Notes: generated by a model not told the origin, from the letters alone. A DNA stretch of 64,000 bases from Mucilaginibacter sp. (GCF_028288205.1 NZ_JAQBOD010000057.1:1-64000), one strand, 5' to 3'. Positions 51,212-61,424 are shown, numbered from the stretch's first letter. Numbers and translations are program-made.

Positions 51212-51852
51212 TGTAACCTGTTAATTAAAATAGCCTCTAAAGCATCACTGGCATTCTTGCAACGATTTACAGTGTTTTCTAATGATGATAGTATTTCGCG
51301 GTATTTGATCAAATTTATAGCATCCGTCTCGTTCGCAAATAATTCAGCAACTGCATTATAGTAAATTTGATCAGACTGATGTTCATAAATCTTTATTTGT
51401 TTACATGCGGCGTTGCAGGTATCGTCATTATCAACTTCTCTTAATAAATTAACTGCCTTTTCAATCTCTATACCGGCTTTTTGTATTAATAATGCTATCT
51501 CTTTAATAGGTGTAACAAAATCTAATATATTATATAGATATATTCTTCCGCCTGCTTCTTGTATGGTATCGGCCACATCATCAATACACGATGCTAAAAC
51601 ATGAATGCTACTGCGATTTATCGGTGTAAACATTACCTGATCAAGAGCCAGATAAATTTTATGAGTTATATCGTCGCCGGTATTCTCTAATTTATCAATT
51701 TGCTTAAAAATTACTTCCCTTTCAATGGCTTCGCTTGTATTTACTGCTGTTACTAATAAACCGGCCATGGTAACCACGTTTTTTGCGGCCTCATCGAATA
51801 AATTGTAAAACAGTGACCTATTTGAGAAATAATTGCGGAATAAGCTGCGCAT
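51208..51852 (-). CDS. DUF47/PhoU-like phosphate-transport accessory protein
   Basis: A 214-residue all-helical protein of the DUF47 (PitA-accessory, PhoU-like) family. It has the repeated E-x-x-A-D/E-x-x pattern with metal ligands: ENTGDDITHKIY, CIDDVADTIQEAGG, and EHQSDQIYYNAV. Such proteins usually pair with a Pit-type transporter; none is in the window. Here it lies just upstream of, and divergent from, the porin-pst operon, so both flanks of the transporter have PhoU-type proteins. Confidence 0.85.
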   Translation of the reverse strand: MRSLFRNYFSNRSLFYNLFDEAAKNVVTMAGLLVTAVNTSEAIEREVIFKQIDKLENTGDDITHKIYLALDQVMFTPINRSSIHVLASCIDDVADTIQEAGGRIYLYNILDFVTPIKEIALLIQKAGIEIEKAVNLLREVDNDDTCNAACKQIKIYEHQSDQIYYNAVAELFANETDAINLIKYREILSSLENTVNRCKNASDALEAILINRLH

Positions 51853-52148
51853 TTATATAAAATATTTAGAACGTCTAAAATTAACTGCGGTATGTTAATC
51901 TAATATTAAATAAAAGTTATGCTATGTTAATTATTTGTTATGTATTAAATAGCTGATTTTTGCCGGTTTAATCAATTGAAGATGAATAGTCTAAGCAAAT
52001 AACTTGCTCTAAATCAGGCACTATTTTATTGTTTTGAAAACTTAACATGCATCCAAATAATATTATCAAATGTTAATCATTTCTTAACATTTAGATAATG
52101 CTACATGCGCACTTTTGAGTCAAAATTTATTTAACCTTGTTTGAAATC
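51853..52148. promoter_or_regulatory. Divergent regulatory region before porin-pst genes
   Basis: 296 bases with repeated ATGTTAA words: at 51,892 and 51,924 (32 apart), TTAACAT at 52,042, and an inverted pair ATGTTAA-N7-TTAACAT at 52,070-52,090. These could be binding sites of a PhoB/PhoP-type regulator. The link is inferred from position only. Confidence 0.4.
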
Positions 52149-53531
52149 ATGAAAAAATCGTTTACAAAACTTTTTAGTACAGTCTTAGTAATGGCTTCAG
52201 TGCTAACAGGCTTTACTGCTAAAGCCCAAGAAACAACATTAGCACCAGTTAACATGTTAAAAAACAAAAAAACTGATGTAAAGGCCGATTCTATTATTAC
52301 TGTTACTAAAACAGGCGCACCTGCAACTGTAAAGGTTGCGCCAAAAGCAGAAGCTGCTGCATGGGTACCTGTTAGAAGATTATGGGGATATGCTTTCGGC
52401 GATCTTTATTATAACCAACATGCTGATGCAACAAACAGAGGCCCTGAATCTATGTATAATGGTGTACCCACCAATAGAAATGCTTTCCAGTTTCGTCGTG
52501 CTTATATAGGTTATGATTATGATATTGACCAGAAATTTACTGCAGAAGTATTATTGGCATCTGAGCCAAATGCAAATACAGGCGTTAATGGTACTACAGC
52601 TATACAAAACGGTGATGACCTGGTTGATGGTAAAATGGCATTCTTTATCAAAAATTTCAATTTAAGATACAGAAACATCTGGAATGGAACCGATATAGTT
52701 GTTGGTGAAATGTCTACACCTGGTTTCGCGCTGAATGAGCCTGGTACCAATGCTCCAACATCATTATCAGAAGCTACATGGGGTAATCGTTTCATAGAAA
52801 AAACAATAACCGATGTCCATAAAAACAATTCATACGATATAGGCGCTGCCTTACAGGGAACTTTTGATCCTAAGACTAAAAACTTTGGCTATGTGTTTAT
52901 GGTTGGCAATAATACTTCAGCAAGCTTACTGCCGGCTGCTAACCCTAATACCGGTTTCTACAAAATATTTTATGGTGATTTATGGGGTAAGTTCTTCAAC
53001 AAACAATTGTATGTAGATATTTATAGTGATTATGCGCCAACTGCACCTGCTACTGCAGCTATCGGTGGCCAATCGCATAGCTTAAATAAAATATTTGCAG
53101 CTTATGTTAATCCAAAATTCACTATTGGTGTTGAAGCATATACCCAAAAAATAACCAACGGCGTGACAAACAGCGGTACCAAAAATGTTGAAGATGCAAC
53201 TGTAAACGGCCTTTCTATATGGATAAAAGGCGTAGTTGTTAAAGACAAGATCAATTTCTTTGCCCGTCGTGATGGTTACAATCCTGATACCAAATTTGAT
53301 GGTGCTAATTCGTACACAGTTAATACCAACTACGGATCATACAACCCAACCGTTAAAGAGACATTTTATACTGCCGGTTTAGATTTTACACCTGCTCCTA
53401 AAATTCACTTTTCGCCAAACGTTTGGTTAATTGAATATAAAGATCAACGTTCATCTACTACAACTGGTTATGTAGGTAATGACCATAATTTAGTTTATAG
53501 AGCTACATTCTTTTACACATTTGGTAAATAA
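52149..53531 (+). CDS. Outer-membrane porin (phosphate-selective O/P type)
   Basis: About 460 residues from the ATG at 52,149 (MKKSFTKLFSTVLVMASVLTGFTAKAQ is a signal peptide). The mature protein is rich in aromatic beta strands (YAFGDLYYNQHAD, FQFRRAYIGYDYDIDQKFTAEVLLASEP), ending in VYRATFFYTFGK with the terminal aromatic pattern of a beta-barrel. It resembles the Porin_O_P group. It precedes pstS by 35 bases in the same direction, so it probably lets phosphate cross the outer membrane. Confidence 0.85.
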   Translation: MKKSFTKLFSTVLVMASVLTGFTAKAQETTLAPVNMLKNKKTDVKADSIITVTKTGAPATVKVAPKAEAAAWVPVRRLWGYAFGDLYYNQHADATNRGPESMYNGVPTNRNAFQFRRAYIGYDYDIDQKFTAEVLLASEPNANTGVNGTTAIQNGDDLVDGKMAFFIKNFNLRYRNIWNGTDIVVGEMSTPGFALNEPGTNAPTSLSEATWGNRFIEKTITDVHKNNSYDIGAALQGTFDPKTKNFGYVFMVGNNTSASLLPAANPNTGFYKIFYGDLWGKFFNKQLYVDIYSDYAPTAPATAAIGGQSHSLNKIFAAYVNPKFTIGVEAYTQKITNGVTNSGTKNVEDATVNGLSIWIKGVVVKDKINFFARRDGYNPDTKFDGANSYTVNTNYGSYNPTVKETFYTAGLDFTPAPKIHFSPNVWLIEYKDQRSSTTTGYVGNDHNLVYRATFFYTFGK

Positions 53532-53566
53532 TCACACAAACAAACAAAACATAAAAAACAAAAATT

Positions 53567-54607
53567 ATGAAATTAAGTAAAAATTTAAGGTTAGCGGTTG
53601 TTGCATTAGCAGCATCATGTGTAACAATGGCTGCTTCGGCGCAGGATAATGTCTTATTAGGTGCCGGTAGTACATTTGTGTACCCGTTATTCTCAAAAAT
53701 GTTTTCACAGTATACAGCCTCTAAGGTTAATTACCAGCCAATTGGTTCTGGTGGCGGTATATTGCAGCTAACTAACAAAACGGTTGATTTTGGTGATTCT
53801 GACGCACCTTTAAATGACGATCAAACCAAAAAAATGAGTGCTGAAGTTCTGCATATTCCGATGGCTTCAGGTGCTGTAGTAGTAACTTACAATGTACCCG
53901 GTGTTGCCGGAGGTTTGAAATTATCAGGTAAAGATTTGGCTGATATCTACCTGGGTAAAGTAACTAAATGGAACAGCCCTGAGGTTAAAGATTCTAACCC
54001 GGGTGTTAATTTGCCTGATCTTCCTATACTTGTTATTCATCGTTCAGACGGTAGCGGTACCTCTTTTATTTTTACTGATTTTTTAACTAAAGTAAATCCT
54101 GAATGGGCTTCAAAAGTAGGTAAAGCAAGTGCGGTTAACTGGCCTGCCGGATTAGGTGGAAAAGGTAATGAAGGTGTTGCCGGTTTAGTTAAACAAACTC
54201 CGGGTGCAATTGGTTATATTGAGTTAGCTTATGCTATCCAAAATAAAATGCCTTTTGCTGACATCCAAAACAAAAGCGGTAAATTTATTACCCCAACTCT
54301 TGCGGCTACAACTTTAGCAAGCAATGTTGTAATCCCTGCTGATTCAAAAGTATCAATAACTAATACCGATAACCCTAAAGGTTACCCAATTGCCAGCTTT
54401 ACCTGGGCATTGATATATAAAGAGCAAAATTATGGTGGCCGTTCAAAAGCAAGAGCTACCGAATTGGTTAAATTATTATGGTGGAACATTCACCAGGGAC
54501 AAGCAAATTGCGCTCCTTTAAATTATGCACCGCTTTCAAAATCAGCTGTAAAAGTTGCTGAAACAATATTAAAATCAGCTACTTACGGCGGTAAAGCAAT
54601 ATTATAA
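53567..54607 (+). CDS. pstS: Phosphate-binding periplasmic protein PstS
   Basis: A 346-residue substrate-binding protein. The signal peptide ends ASAQ (residues 1-25). The phosphate pocket motifs are GAGSTFVYPLFSKM, GSGGGILQLTNKTVDFGDSDAPL and HRSDGSGTSFIFTDFL. It delivers phosphate to PstCA. It is a signal-peptidase-I type protein, not a lipoprotein. A hairpin after it (54,693-54,727) could keep its transcript level above that of pstC. Confidence 0.95.
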   Translation: MKLSKNLRLAVVALAASCVTMAASAQDNVLLGAGSTFVYPLFSKMFSQYTASKVNYQPIGSGGGILQLTNKTVDFGDSDAPLNDDQTKKMSAEVLHIPMASGAVVVTYNVPGVAGGLKLSGKDLADIYLGKVTKWNSPEVKDSNPGVNLPDLPILVIHRSDGSGTSFIFTDFLTKVNPEWASKVGKASAVNWPAGLGGKGNEGVAGLVKQTPGAIGYIELAYAIQNKMPFADIQNKSGKFITPTLAATTLASNVVIPADSKVSITNTDNPKGYPIASFTWALIYKEQNYGGRSKARATELVKLLWWNIHQGQANCAPLNYAPLSKSAVKVAETILKSATYGGKAIL

Positions 54608-54692
54608 TTAAATATGAGTCGGATAATCTAACTAAGAAACAAAACTTGTTTCAAATAGTATTATCTTGACCCCTTTATTCTTAACACTAACT

Positions 54693-54730
54693 ATTACCAG
54701 TTCCCAATAAAATTAGGGACTGGTAATTGT
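54693..54730 (+). terminator. Attenuator-like hairpin between pstS and pstC
   Basis: ATTACCAGTTCCC pairs with GGGACTGGTAAT (one bulged base) around a 10-base loop, followed by TGTTTTG. Partial termination here would explain more PstS than transporter, as is common in binding-protein operons. Confidence 0.65.
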
Positions 54731-54753
54731 TTTGTATACGAAACCCAAAATTT

Positions 54754-55656
54754 GTGGAAAATAAAAGATTACAATTATCCAACAGCCAGTTAAAATGGGA
54801 GGTCCTGTTTAAACGGATATTAATTGCTATGAGCATTTTATTAGTGCTCATTATATTAGGTGTATTAACAACGCTGATTATAGAATCCATGCCCTCAATT
54901 AAAGCGCTGGGTGTTGGATATTTATGGGGGAAAGTATGGGACCCGGTACAAAATATATACGGGGCCTATCCATTTTTAATAGGTACTTTGCTTACCTCGT
55001 TTATAGCGCTTATTATTTCGGTGCCTTTTTCATACGCCATTGCTATTTACCTGGGCGAGTATAACCCTAAAGGATGGCTGTCTGATCTGCTTAAAAATAC
55101 AATTGAACTGATTGCAGCTGTCCCATCTATTATTTATGGTTTTTGGGGTTTGTTTGTATTAATACCATTGGTACGTGAGCTCGAAATAAAATTTCATGTA
55201 TTGCCATATGGTTATGGCATTTTAACAGCATCATTAATATTAGCTATAATGATAATCCCTTATGGTGCATCATTAGGAATAAGTTTAATAAGAATGGTGC
55301 CTTCTCCTTTAAAAGAAGGCGCTTATGCATTAGGCGCAACCCGCTTTGAAGTTATTCGTAGTGTAATTATGCCTTACACACGCTCTGGCTTATTTGCGGG
55401 TGTGTTATTATCATTAGGCAGGGCTTTAGGCGAAACCATGGCAGTAACCATGCTGATAGGTAATACAACCACCATACCAACCAGCATTTTTGCAACGGGT
55501 AATACCATGGCCAGCGTAATTGCTAATGAATTTACAGAAGCCGACCATACCGAATATCTATCGGCACTTATTGAATTGGGTTTAGTACTATTCTTTGTTA
55601 CGGTTGTAATTAACCTTATAGGTAAAAGAATAATTACGCGCTTCACAAATAACTAA
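54754..55656 (+). CDS. pstC: Phosphate ABC transporter permease PstC
   Basis: About 300 residues from the GTG at 54,754 (an upstream TTG at 54,727 lies in the terminator and is less likely). Six transmembrane helices. The permease loop is EGAYALGATRFEVIRSVIMPYTRSGLFAGVLLSLGRALGETMAV, the EAA-type signature for contact with PstB. It forms the inner-membrane channel with PstA. It ends four bases before pstA. Confidence 0.93.
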   Translation: MENKRLQLSNSQLKWEVLFKRILIAMSILLVLIILGVLTTLIIESMPSIKALGVGYLWGKVWDPVQNIYGAYPFLIGTLLTSFIALIISVPFSYAIAIYLGEYNPKGWLSDLLKNTIELIAAVPSIIYGFWGLFVLIPLVRELEIKFHVLPYGYGILTASLILAIMIIPYGASLGISLIRMVPSPLKEGAYALGATRFEVIRSVIMPYTRSGLFAGVLLSLGRALGETMAVTMLIGNTTTIPTSIFATGNTMASVIANEFTEADHTEYLSALIELGLVLFFVTVVINLIGKRIITRFTNN

Positions 55657-55660
55657 TAAC

Positions 55661-56506
55661 ATGGAAGCAAGAATAGGAATGAGGAATATCAAAAGCAATA
55701 TCTTTAAAGGGATCATTGTGTTTTTTGCATTTTTAATAACCGTGCCTTTAATAATTATACTATTGTATATAATTAAACAAGGTGCGGGCCAGGTTAACTG
55801 GAAATTTTTAACCGGTGTGCCTGCGCCGGTAGGCGAAACCGGTGGTGGTATTGCCAATGCCTTAGTAGGCAGTTTTGTAATGGTACTGACGGCATCAATA
55901 GTTGCTATACCTGTGGGTATGGCGGCAGGTATTTACCTTAGCGAAAATCCGCGCACAAAACTGGCATACTATAGCAGTTTGTGTGTTGATATATTACAGG
56001 GGGTACCATCCATAGTAGTTGGTATTGTAGTTTACTTTTGGCTGGTTAAGCCTTTAGGTACATTTTCAGCACTATCAGGTAGTATAGCTTTGGCTATTAT
56101 GATGTTGCCGATTGTGATCAGATCAACAGAGCAAACGCTTAAGTTATTACCCGACTCACTAAAAGAAGCAGCATTATCATTGGGCGTGCCTTATCACCGG
56201 GTAATTTTAAAAGTAACAGTACCTTGCGGTTTCGCGGGTATTTTATCAGGCATTACGCTATCAATAGCCCGTGTTATAGGCGAAACTGCGCCATTGTTGT
56301 TTACCGCTTTTGGCAGCCCGTTTGTGTCAGCCGCTTTGGGTAAACCAATGGAGAGCTTACCCCACCTGATATTCACTTATGCCACAAGCCCCTATGAAGA
56401 CTGGCATAACCTGGCATGGGGTGCATCGTTTATACTATTAATGTTCGTTTTAACACTAAATATAATCACGAAAGTGATAACAAGAAAATGGAAAATACAA
56501 TTGTAA
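55661..56506 (+). CDS. pstA: Phosphate ABC transporter permease PstA
   Basis: A 281-residue permease with six helices. The EAA loop is [47 protein letters not shown]. It pairs with PstC. The start ATG is four bases after pstC, and its end overlaps pstB by 19 bases. A start at the internal methionine (residue 7) is also possible. Confidence 0.93.
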   Translation: MEARIGMRNIKSNIFKGIIVFFAFLITVPLIIILLYIIKQGAGQVNWKFLTGVPAPVGETGGGIANALVGSFVMVLTASIVAIPVGMAAGIYLSENPRTKLAYYSSLCVDILQGVPSIVVGIVVYFWLVKPLGTFSALSGSIALAIMMLPIVIRSTEQTLKLLPDSLKEAALSLGVPYHRVILKVTVPCGFAGILSGITLSIARVIGETAPLLFTAFGSPFVSAALGKPMESLPHLIFTYATSPYEDWHNLAWGASFILLMFVLTLNIITKVITRKWKIQL

Positions 56507-57246
56507 AGGCTGAGAATTACAACTCTTATTTTGGGGATAACCATGTTGTAAAAGATGTAAATATCAGCATAAACAAACATGAAGTTATAGCTGTAATGGG
56601 CCCGTCGGGCTGTGGCAAAACCACATTTTTGCGCGGCATTAACCGTATGCATGAGCTAATTCCCGGAGCAACCTCAACAGGTAAAATACTGCTTGATGGC
56701 GAAAACGTGTACGATATGAATGCCATATATGTAAGAGCAAAAATTGGCATGGTGTTTCAGCGGCCTAATCCATTTCCAAACCTAAGTATTTATGAAAATG
56801 TAGTTGCCGGTTACCTGTTAAATGGTATTAAGGTATCAAAAGCTGATAAGGATGTTATTGTAGAAAAATCATTAACCAGCGCTGCTTTATGGAAAGAGGT
56901 TAAAGATTCATTACATAAAAAAGGTACATTCCTGTCTGGCGGCCAACAGCAACGGTTGTGTATTGCGCGTGCCATTGCCATGCAACCCGAGCTGATATTG
57001 TTTGATGAGCCAACATCTGCGCTCGACCCAATATCAACCTCGAGTGTTGAAGCATTGTTTCATGAGTTGAAAGCTAATTATACGTTGATTATTGTTACAC
57101 ACAACATGCAGCAAGCTGCGCGTGTGAGCGACAGGACCGCATTCTTTTATATGGGCGAACTGGTTGAATTTGATGATACCAAGCAAATGTTTACCAATCC
57201 ATCAGACCAACGTACACAGAATTATATAACAGGCAGATTTAGTTAA
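56488..57246 (+). CDS. pstB: Phosphate ABC transporter ATPase PstB
   Basis: About 252 residues from the ATG at 56,488, inside the end of pstA. Walker A is GPSGCGKTT, the signature is [16 protein letters not shown], and Walker B with the switch glutamate is [25 protein letters not shown] is characteristic of PstB. It powers phosphate import through PstCA and also takes part in phosphate signalling with PhoU. Confidence 0.95.
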   Translation: MENTIVKAENYNSYFGDNHVVKDVNISINKHEVIAVMGPSGCGKTTFLRGINRMHELIPGATSTGKILLDGENVYDMNAIYVRAKIGMVFQRPNPFPNLSIYENVVAGYLLNGIKVSKADKDVIVEKSLTSAALWKEVKDSLHKKGTFLSGGQQQRLCIARAIAMQPELILFDEPTSALDPISTSSVEALFHELKANYTLIIVTHNMQQAARVSDRTAFFYMGELVEFDDTKQMFTNPSDQRTQNYITGRFS

Positions 57247-57319
57247 GCCCTTCGGGAGTGATTAGAGGTTAGTTAATCCACGTCACTTTTTGAATTTTGA
57301 CTTTTTAATTTAAAATTAT

Positions 57320-58009
57320 ATGACACCATTAGAAAATGAAATAACCGCGCTAAAAGCAGAGCTGGTTAACATGTGGATATTAGTTCAGTCGCAATTAAAT
57401 AAGGCTAAAGAGGCCATGGTACAGTTTGATAAGGACCTTGCCCGCGAGGTTCTGGTCAAAGAAAAACGAGTTAACTCTTTCGAGCTGAAGATAGACCGCG
57501 ATTGCGAGAATATATTTGCCCTGCACTGCCCGGTAGCTATCGATCTGCGGTTTTTATTAGCTGCGTTAAAGATAAATACCAACCTGGAACGTATTGGCGA
57601 TATTGCTGCCGGTATTGCACTTTATGTGGTGGAATCATCCGTAAATTTTGATGCAGCTGCTTTAGAGAAAACCTCGTTGATACGTATGTATGATGAGGCC
57701 GTAAATATCCTGATGGATACCCGCACAGCTTTTGAGAAAGAAGATACCGTGCTTGCCCGCAGTATATTTAAAAGAGATGACGTGTTGGATGCTATCAATG
57801 ATAATTCGCCAAATACGGTAGGTGATATAATAAAAGCTGATATTAATTCTTTACCCGAAGCGCTATATATTTTATCTATAATCCGCAAGTTGGAAAGGAT
57901 AGGCGATCAGTCTAAAAATATTGCAGAGGAAATAATTTTTTACGTAGAAGCCAAAATACTAAAGCACTTCGAAAGCAGTAAGAAAATTAATCCCGAAGAC
58001 GAAGAATAG
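57320..58009 (+). CDS. phoU: Phosphate-signalling protein PhoU
   Basis: A 229-residue three-helix-bundle repeat protein. It carries the metal-binding E/D-x-x-x-D patterns twice: KINTNLERIGDIAAGIA and SIIRKLERIGDQSKNIAEEIIFYVEA. It links the Pst transporter to a sensor kinase and prevents phosphate overload. It follows pstB by 73 bases in the same direction, as in many pst operons. Confidence 0.93.
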   Translation: MTPLENEITALKAELVNMWILVQSQLNKAKEAMVQFDKDLAREVLVKEKRVNSFELKIDRDCENIFALHCPVAIDLRFLLAALKINTNLERIGDIAAGIALYVVESSVNFDAAALEKTSLIRMYDEAVNILMDTRTAFEKEDTVLARSIFKRDDVLDAINDNSPNTVGDIIKADINSLPEALYILSIIRKLERIGDQSKNIAEEIIFYVEAKILKHFESSKKINPEDEE

Positions 58010-58097
58010 TAATTGATAATTGTGATTTGATAAGATAAGGTGGGTAGCAATATGCACCTTTTTGCGTTTCCGGCATAAGGTCGGTGAGTGAGGGTTG

Positions 58098-58126
58098 ATT
58101 TGTCCGTCCGCTTTGTGGGACGGGTG
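58098..58126. repeat. Dispersed intergenic palindrome, copy 1
   Basis: ATTTGTCCGTCCGCTTTG followed by TGGGACGGG: CCGTCC and GGACGG form a hairpin. A close copy is at 61,818-61,845. Both lie in intergenic gaps. The downstream part to 58,150 is unusually G/C-rich. Confidence 0.6.
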
Positions 58127-58183
58127 GCGTGCGGACGCGCTAACCCACCGGTCAGTTTGCTTAATTTTTGGATGAGTTTTCGG

Positions 58184-58924
58184 TTAATAAGCTCCGCGCA
58201 ACATATCAGCCAACTCATTCGGAAGAGGGCTTTTTTCGATATCATTTGCAGCCTGATCTACATTATATTCAAATCGAATAAATGTTACCTCAATGCTGTC
58301 TTTATTGATTAGGTCCGAGTCAACATTAATGTCTAATATAACATAACACCCCATTGGATTGCCGTCTTTAGGTTTGCCTACCGAGCCGATATTGATGACA
58401 TGTGCAAGCGTTCCGTTATCCCTCTTTATAACCCGATGATAGGGCTTGTGCGAATGACCAACGCATAGCATATCAGCATTTGCCTCCTGCAGGAGTTCTA
58501 AAATATAGGTTTCATCGGTATCAGCCAGGATATATTCATTAACGCTTCGCGGACTGCCGTGAACCAATAAAATATTTAAGAGATTTGAGTTTACCCGGAA
58601 CTCTAAACGGATATGAGCAGGAAGTGTAGATAGATAATTTCTATTGTCGGCGCTGATTATATGGTAGGCAAAATTTTTGCCCGATGCCTGTAATTGATTG
58701 TCTGTTACCGGTGCTAAACCAATTACCTTTAGATCATGATTACCGGCAATTGTGGGTATGCGGCGTTTACGTATCTCTGCAATTATTTCGTTGGGATATA
58801 CATTATAACCTACCAGGTCGCCGAGGCAATATACGGCATCAGGCTTTTGAGTTTCAATATCGGCAAAAAACGCCTCTAACGCCGGTAGGTTAGCATGTAT
58901 ATCAGAAAAAAGTGCAATTTTCAT
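58184..58924 (-). CDS. Metallophosphoesterase (YfcE/MJ0936-like)
   Basis: A 246-residue calcineurin-type phosphoesterase with every metal motif: D-x-H in FSDIHANLPAL, GDLVGY, GNHD, HGSPR and GHSHKPY. It hydrolyses a phosphodiester or monoester in the cytosol; the substrate is unknown. It starts 15 bases after the acr3 gene on the same strand, so it is probably the last gene of the arsenic operon. Confidence 0.88.
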   Translation of the reverse strand: MKIALFSDIHANLPALEAFFADIETQKPDAVYCLGDLVGYNVYPNEIIAEIRKRRIPTIAGNHDLKVIGLAPVTDNQLQASGKNFAYHIISADNRNYLSTLPAHIRLEFRVNSNLLNILLVHGSPRSVNEYILADTDETYILELLQEANADMLCVGHSHKPYHRVIKRDNGTLAHVINIGSVGKPKDGNPMGCYVILDINVDSDLINKDSIEVTFIRFEYNVDQAANDIEKSPLPNELADMLRGAY

Positions 58925-58939
58925 TATTATACGTTTATT

Positions 58940-59998
58940 TTAGAAGTATAGTTTCGTACGGAACCAAAAAGCAAGATTAACCAAAGCGATCAACGCAGGC
59001 ACTTCAACCAGCGGGCCGATAACCCCGGCAAAGGCCTCGCCGCTGTTAATGCCGAATACGCCTATGGCAACGGCTATAGCCAGCTCGAAATTATTGCCCG
59101 TGGCAGTAAACGCTATGGAAGTGCTGCGCGAATAATCGGCACCGAACCATTTGCCAATGAAAAAGCTAAGCAGAAACATTATTGTAAAGTAAATAACCAG
59201 CGGTATAGCAATACGCAATACATCAAAAGGTATCTGTACGATCAGTTTTCCTTTTAAACTGAACATTGTCACAATGGTAAATAGTAATGCTATAAGCGTT
59301 ATGGGTGAAATAACAGGTACGTATTTTTGTTGGAACCAAGCCTCGCCTTTAATTTTAATCAGCGTATAACGACTGATAATTCCGGCAGCAAATGGGATAC
59401 CCAGGTAAATGCCGACGCTTTTGGCTATCTCGCCAATAGTAATGTTAACGGCTAATCCTTTAAGTCCAAATAAAGGTGGCAAAACTGTGATGAATACATA
59501 AGCATAAACGCTGTAAAGTAACACCTGGAAGATACTGTTTAAGGCGATTAACCCTGCTGCGTATTCCCGGTTGCCCTCTGCCAGCTCGTTCCATACCACT
59601 ACCATCGCTATGCAACGGGCCAGGCCAATCAGTATCAGGCCAACCATGTAAGCCGGATGATCGCGTAAAAGCGTAATGGCTAATACAAACATGAGGATGG
59701 GGCCAACTATCCAGTTTAAAATTAAAGAGGCGCTTAATACTTTGGTATCCTTAAATACCTCGCCCATATTTTCATATTTCACTTTTGCAAGGGGCGGGTA
59801 CATCATTAATATCAGCCCTATGGCTAACGGTATATTGGTGGTTCCGCTTGACCATGAATTAATAAATCCGGAGGATGAGGGGATAAAATAACCCACGGCT
59901 ACACCTATCCCCATTGCCAGGAATATCCATAGGGTAAGGTAACGGTCCAAAAAGCTTAGCTTTTTACGCTCGGCGGGGACACAGTGATCAATAGCCAT
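58940..59998 (-). CDS. acr3: ACR3-family arsenite efflux transporter
   Basis: A 352-residue, ten-helix transporter. The essential cysteine lies in [27 protein letters not shown], and the key glutamate is in [32 protein letters not shown] ends the protein. It exports trivalent arsenite using the proton gradient. Its start shares one base with the arsC stop, so it is translationally coupled to arsC. Confidence 0.96.
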   Translation of the reverse strand: MAIDHCVPAERKKLSFLDRYLTLWIFLAMGIGVAVGYFIPSSSGFINSWSSGTTNIPLAIGLILMMYPPLAKVKYENMGEVFKDTKVLSASLILNWIVGPILMFVLAITLLRDHPAYMVGLILIGLARCIAMVVVWNELAEGNREYAAGLIALNSIFQVLLYSVYAYVFITVLPPLFGLKGLAVNITIGEIAKSVGIYLGIPFAAGIISRYTLIKIKGEAWFQQKYVPVISPITLIALLFTIVTMFSLKGKLIVQIPFDVLRIAIPLVIYFTIMFLLSFFIGKWFGADYSRSTSIAFTATGNNFELAIAVAIGVFGINSGEAFAGVIGPLVEVPALIALVNLAFWFRTKLYF

Positions 59999-60417
59999 TA
60001 GTTGGATAAGTTTTGATTGATAAAATTGCGCGAGTAATCTTTTATCATATCCCGCACCCGCCTAAACTCGTTCATTACCTCATCAGGAGTCCCGGTAGCT
60101 TTTGCCGGATCGGGGAAATTGAAATGGAAGCGTTGCGCTTTGGTAGGGAAGTAGGGGCAATTCTCTTTGGCGTTATCGCACACAGTAATTACATAGTCGA
60201 AAGGAATATTTACATACTCATCCACATTGTTAGAGCTATGATGGCTGATGTCAATATCATCCTCGGCCATTACCTGTATAGCTTTGGGATTAACGCCATG
60301 CGTCTCTATACCGGCGCTGTAAATGGTTGCTTTATTGCCTGCAAAATGCCTTAGGTAGCCTTCGGCTATCTGGCTGCGGCAACTGTTGCCGGTGCATAGT
60401 ACTAATATATTTTTCAT
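59998..60417 (-). CDS. arsC: Arsenate reductase, thioredoxin-linked (low-MW phosphatase fold)
   Basis: About 139 residues from the ATG at 60,417. The P-loop C-x5-R is CTGNSCRS (residues 8-15), the relay cysteines are in [16 protein letters not shown], and the acid is in FPDPAKATG. It reduces arsenate to arsenite for export by ACR3. It overlaps the arsN2 gene by four bases. An upstream start would run into that gene. Confidence 0.95.
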   Translation of the reverse strand: MKNILVLCTGNSCRSQIAEGYLRHFAGNKATIYSAGIETHGVNPKAIQVMAEDDIDISHHSSNNVDEYVNIPFDYVITVCDNAKENCPYFPTKAQRFHFNFPDPAKATGTPDEVMNEFRRVRDMIKDYSRNFINQNLSN

Positions 60418-60848
60418 GATAGGTTTAAAATTTTCTTCATTACAATTGCCGTTTGCGGGCATGCATAACTAAACTCTGATGATTGCTGCACCTCTGCAGG
60501 CACATCCGCGCGGGTTATAGTTTGGTAGTCTTTGCCAGTAAAATAATCGGGCGCTGTTTCTGTAAGCAGGTATATTTCTTTAATTGATTGGGTATTGGCA
60601 ATGGTTTCTAATTGCTGTAATAGCTCGCCAGCCACACCCTTGTTGCGATAGGGTGGTGTAACCACCATAGAACGCAGCAAAGCATAATCGCCATAAATTT
60701 CTAAACCGATAGCCCCTGTTACCTCATCGCCATCCAGGGCCACTATAAAGTTCTCCAAAGTTTCGGGCAGATCATCTACAGGCAGTTTTTCTGCGGATAG
60801 TAGCGCAATGATCTGCTCCCTGTAGTTTTCGGCTTTTTGCAGGTTCAT
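60414..60848 (-). CDS. arsN2: Arsenic-linked GNAT acetyltransferase (ArsN2-like)
   Basis: About 144 residues from the ATG at 60,848. The acetyl-CoA loop is YRNKGVAGELLQ (R/Q-x-x-G-x-G/A), and the family-typical end YFTGKDYQTITRADVPAEVQQSSEFSYACPQTAIVM is present. ArsN2-type proteins accompany ars operons; some acetylate arsenic-containing antibiotics such as arsinothricin (established for ArsN1; inference here). Overlaps arsC by four bases. Confidence 0.85.
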   Translation of the reverse strand: MNLQKAENYREQIIALLSAEKLPVDDLPETLENFIVALDGDEVTGAIGLEIYGDYALLRSMVVTPPYRNKGVAGELLQQLETIANTQSIKEIYLLTETAPDYFTGKDYQTITRADVPAEVQQSSEFSYACPQTAIVMKKILNLS

Positions 60849-60859
60849 GATTTTAATAT

Positions 60860-61393
60860 TTAGCAACAACCTCCGCCCGGCTCACAGCAAGCTGCAGCAG
60901 CAACTAAGTTCTTTAATTGGGTTACCGGTTTGGCCGCAGGTGTACCGCAATTGCCGCCGCGATCAATGGCTTTGCATTGTACCGAATCGGGGCGCAGATC
61001 TACTATCAGGCTGTCCCCATCAATAATAAGGTCATTAGGCAGCATCTGCCGGGTATCAAACTCCGAATTGCCAAACTCAATTTTAACAATGCCCAACGGA
61101 TTTAGCGGTAACGATTTTTCAACCAAATTAATGATCGATAAAGCTTTGTTAACCTTCATTGCACTTAACTCATCCTTACCTGCCGGCTCATATAGTTGTA
61201 CAATTATCTCGGTCCAGCTGTTCATCACTCCGCCGCAATCTACTGATGTAATAGGTGCCTGCTTAATTTCTGTGATATGATAAGAGGCATCAACCCACTT
61301 GTTTTCGGCATATTGAAACTGTAGCTCCAACTCAGGGTTTGCTACTAACGCTTCTTTAAATGATTTCCAGTTTATAACATCTGTTGTATTCAT
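60860..61393 (-). CDS. DUF6428-like protein with Cys-rich tail
   Basis: About 177 residues from the ATG at 61,393. The body (TSVDCGGVMNSWTEIIVQLYEP and ALSIINLVEKSLPLNPLGIVKIEFG) matches the DUF6428 group found in ars loci. It ends in AAAACCEPGGGCC and has VQCKAIDRGGNCGT before it, giving several cysteines able to bind arsenite or antimonite. The role is unknown; a chaperone for trivalent arsenic is a reasonable guess. It has its own ArsR-type operator in the leader. Confidence 0.75.
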   Translation of the reverse strand: MNTTDVINWKSFKEALVANPELELQFQYAENKWVDASYHITEIKQAPITSVDCGGVMNSWTEIIVQLYEPAGKDELSAMKVNKALSIINLVEKSLPLNPLGIVKIEFGNSEFDTRQMLPNDLIIDGDSLIVDLRPDSVQCKAIDRGGNCGTPAAKPVTQLKNLVAAAACCEPGGGCC

Positions 61394-61406
61394 GATTTCT
61401 TTATTT

Positions 61407-61424
61407 AATTGTAATATTACGATA
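61407..61424. promoter_or_regulatory. ArsR operator, copy 2
   Basis: AATTGTAATATTACGATA matches 16 of 18 bases of the operator at 61,774-61,791. It lies 14 bases before the DUF6428 start codon, in the gap after arsR, so the downstream genes may be controlled separately. Confidence 0.75.

Noticed and set aside
52517-52828. Antisense frame inside the porin gene
   Set aside because: No start context or family resemblance; it is a shadow of the porin coding strand.
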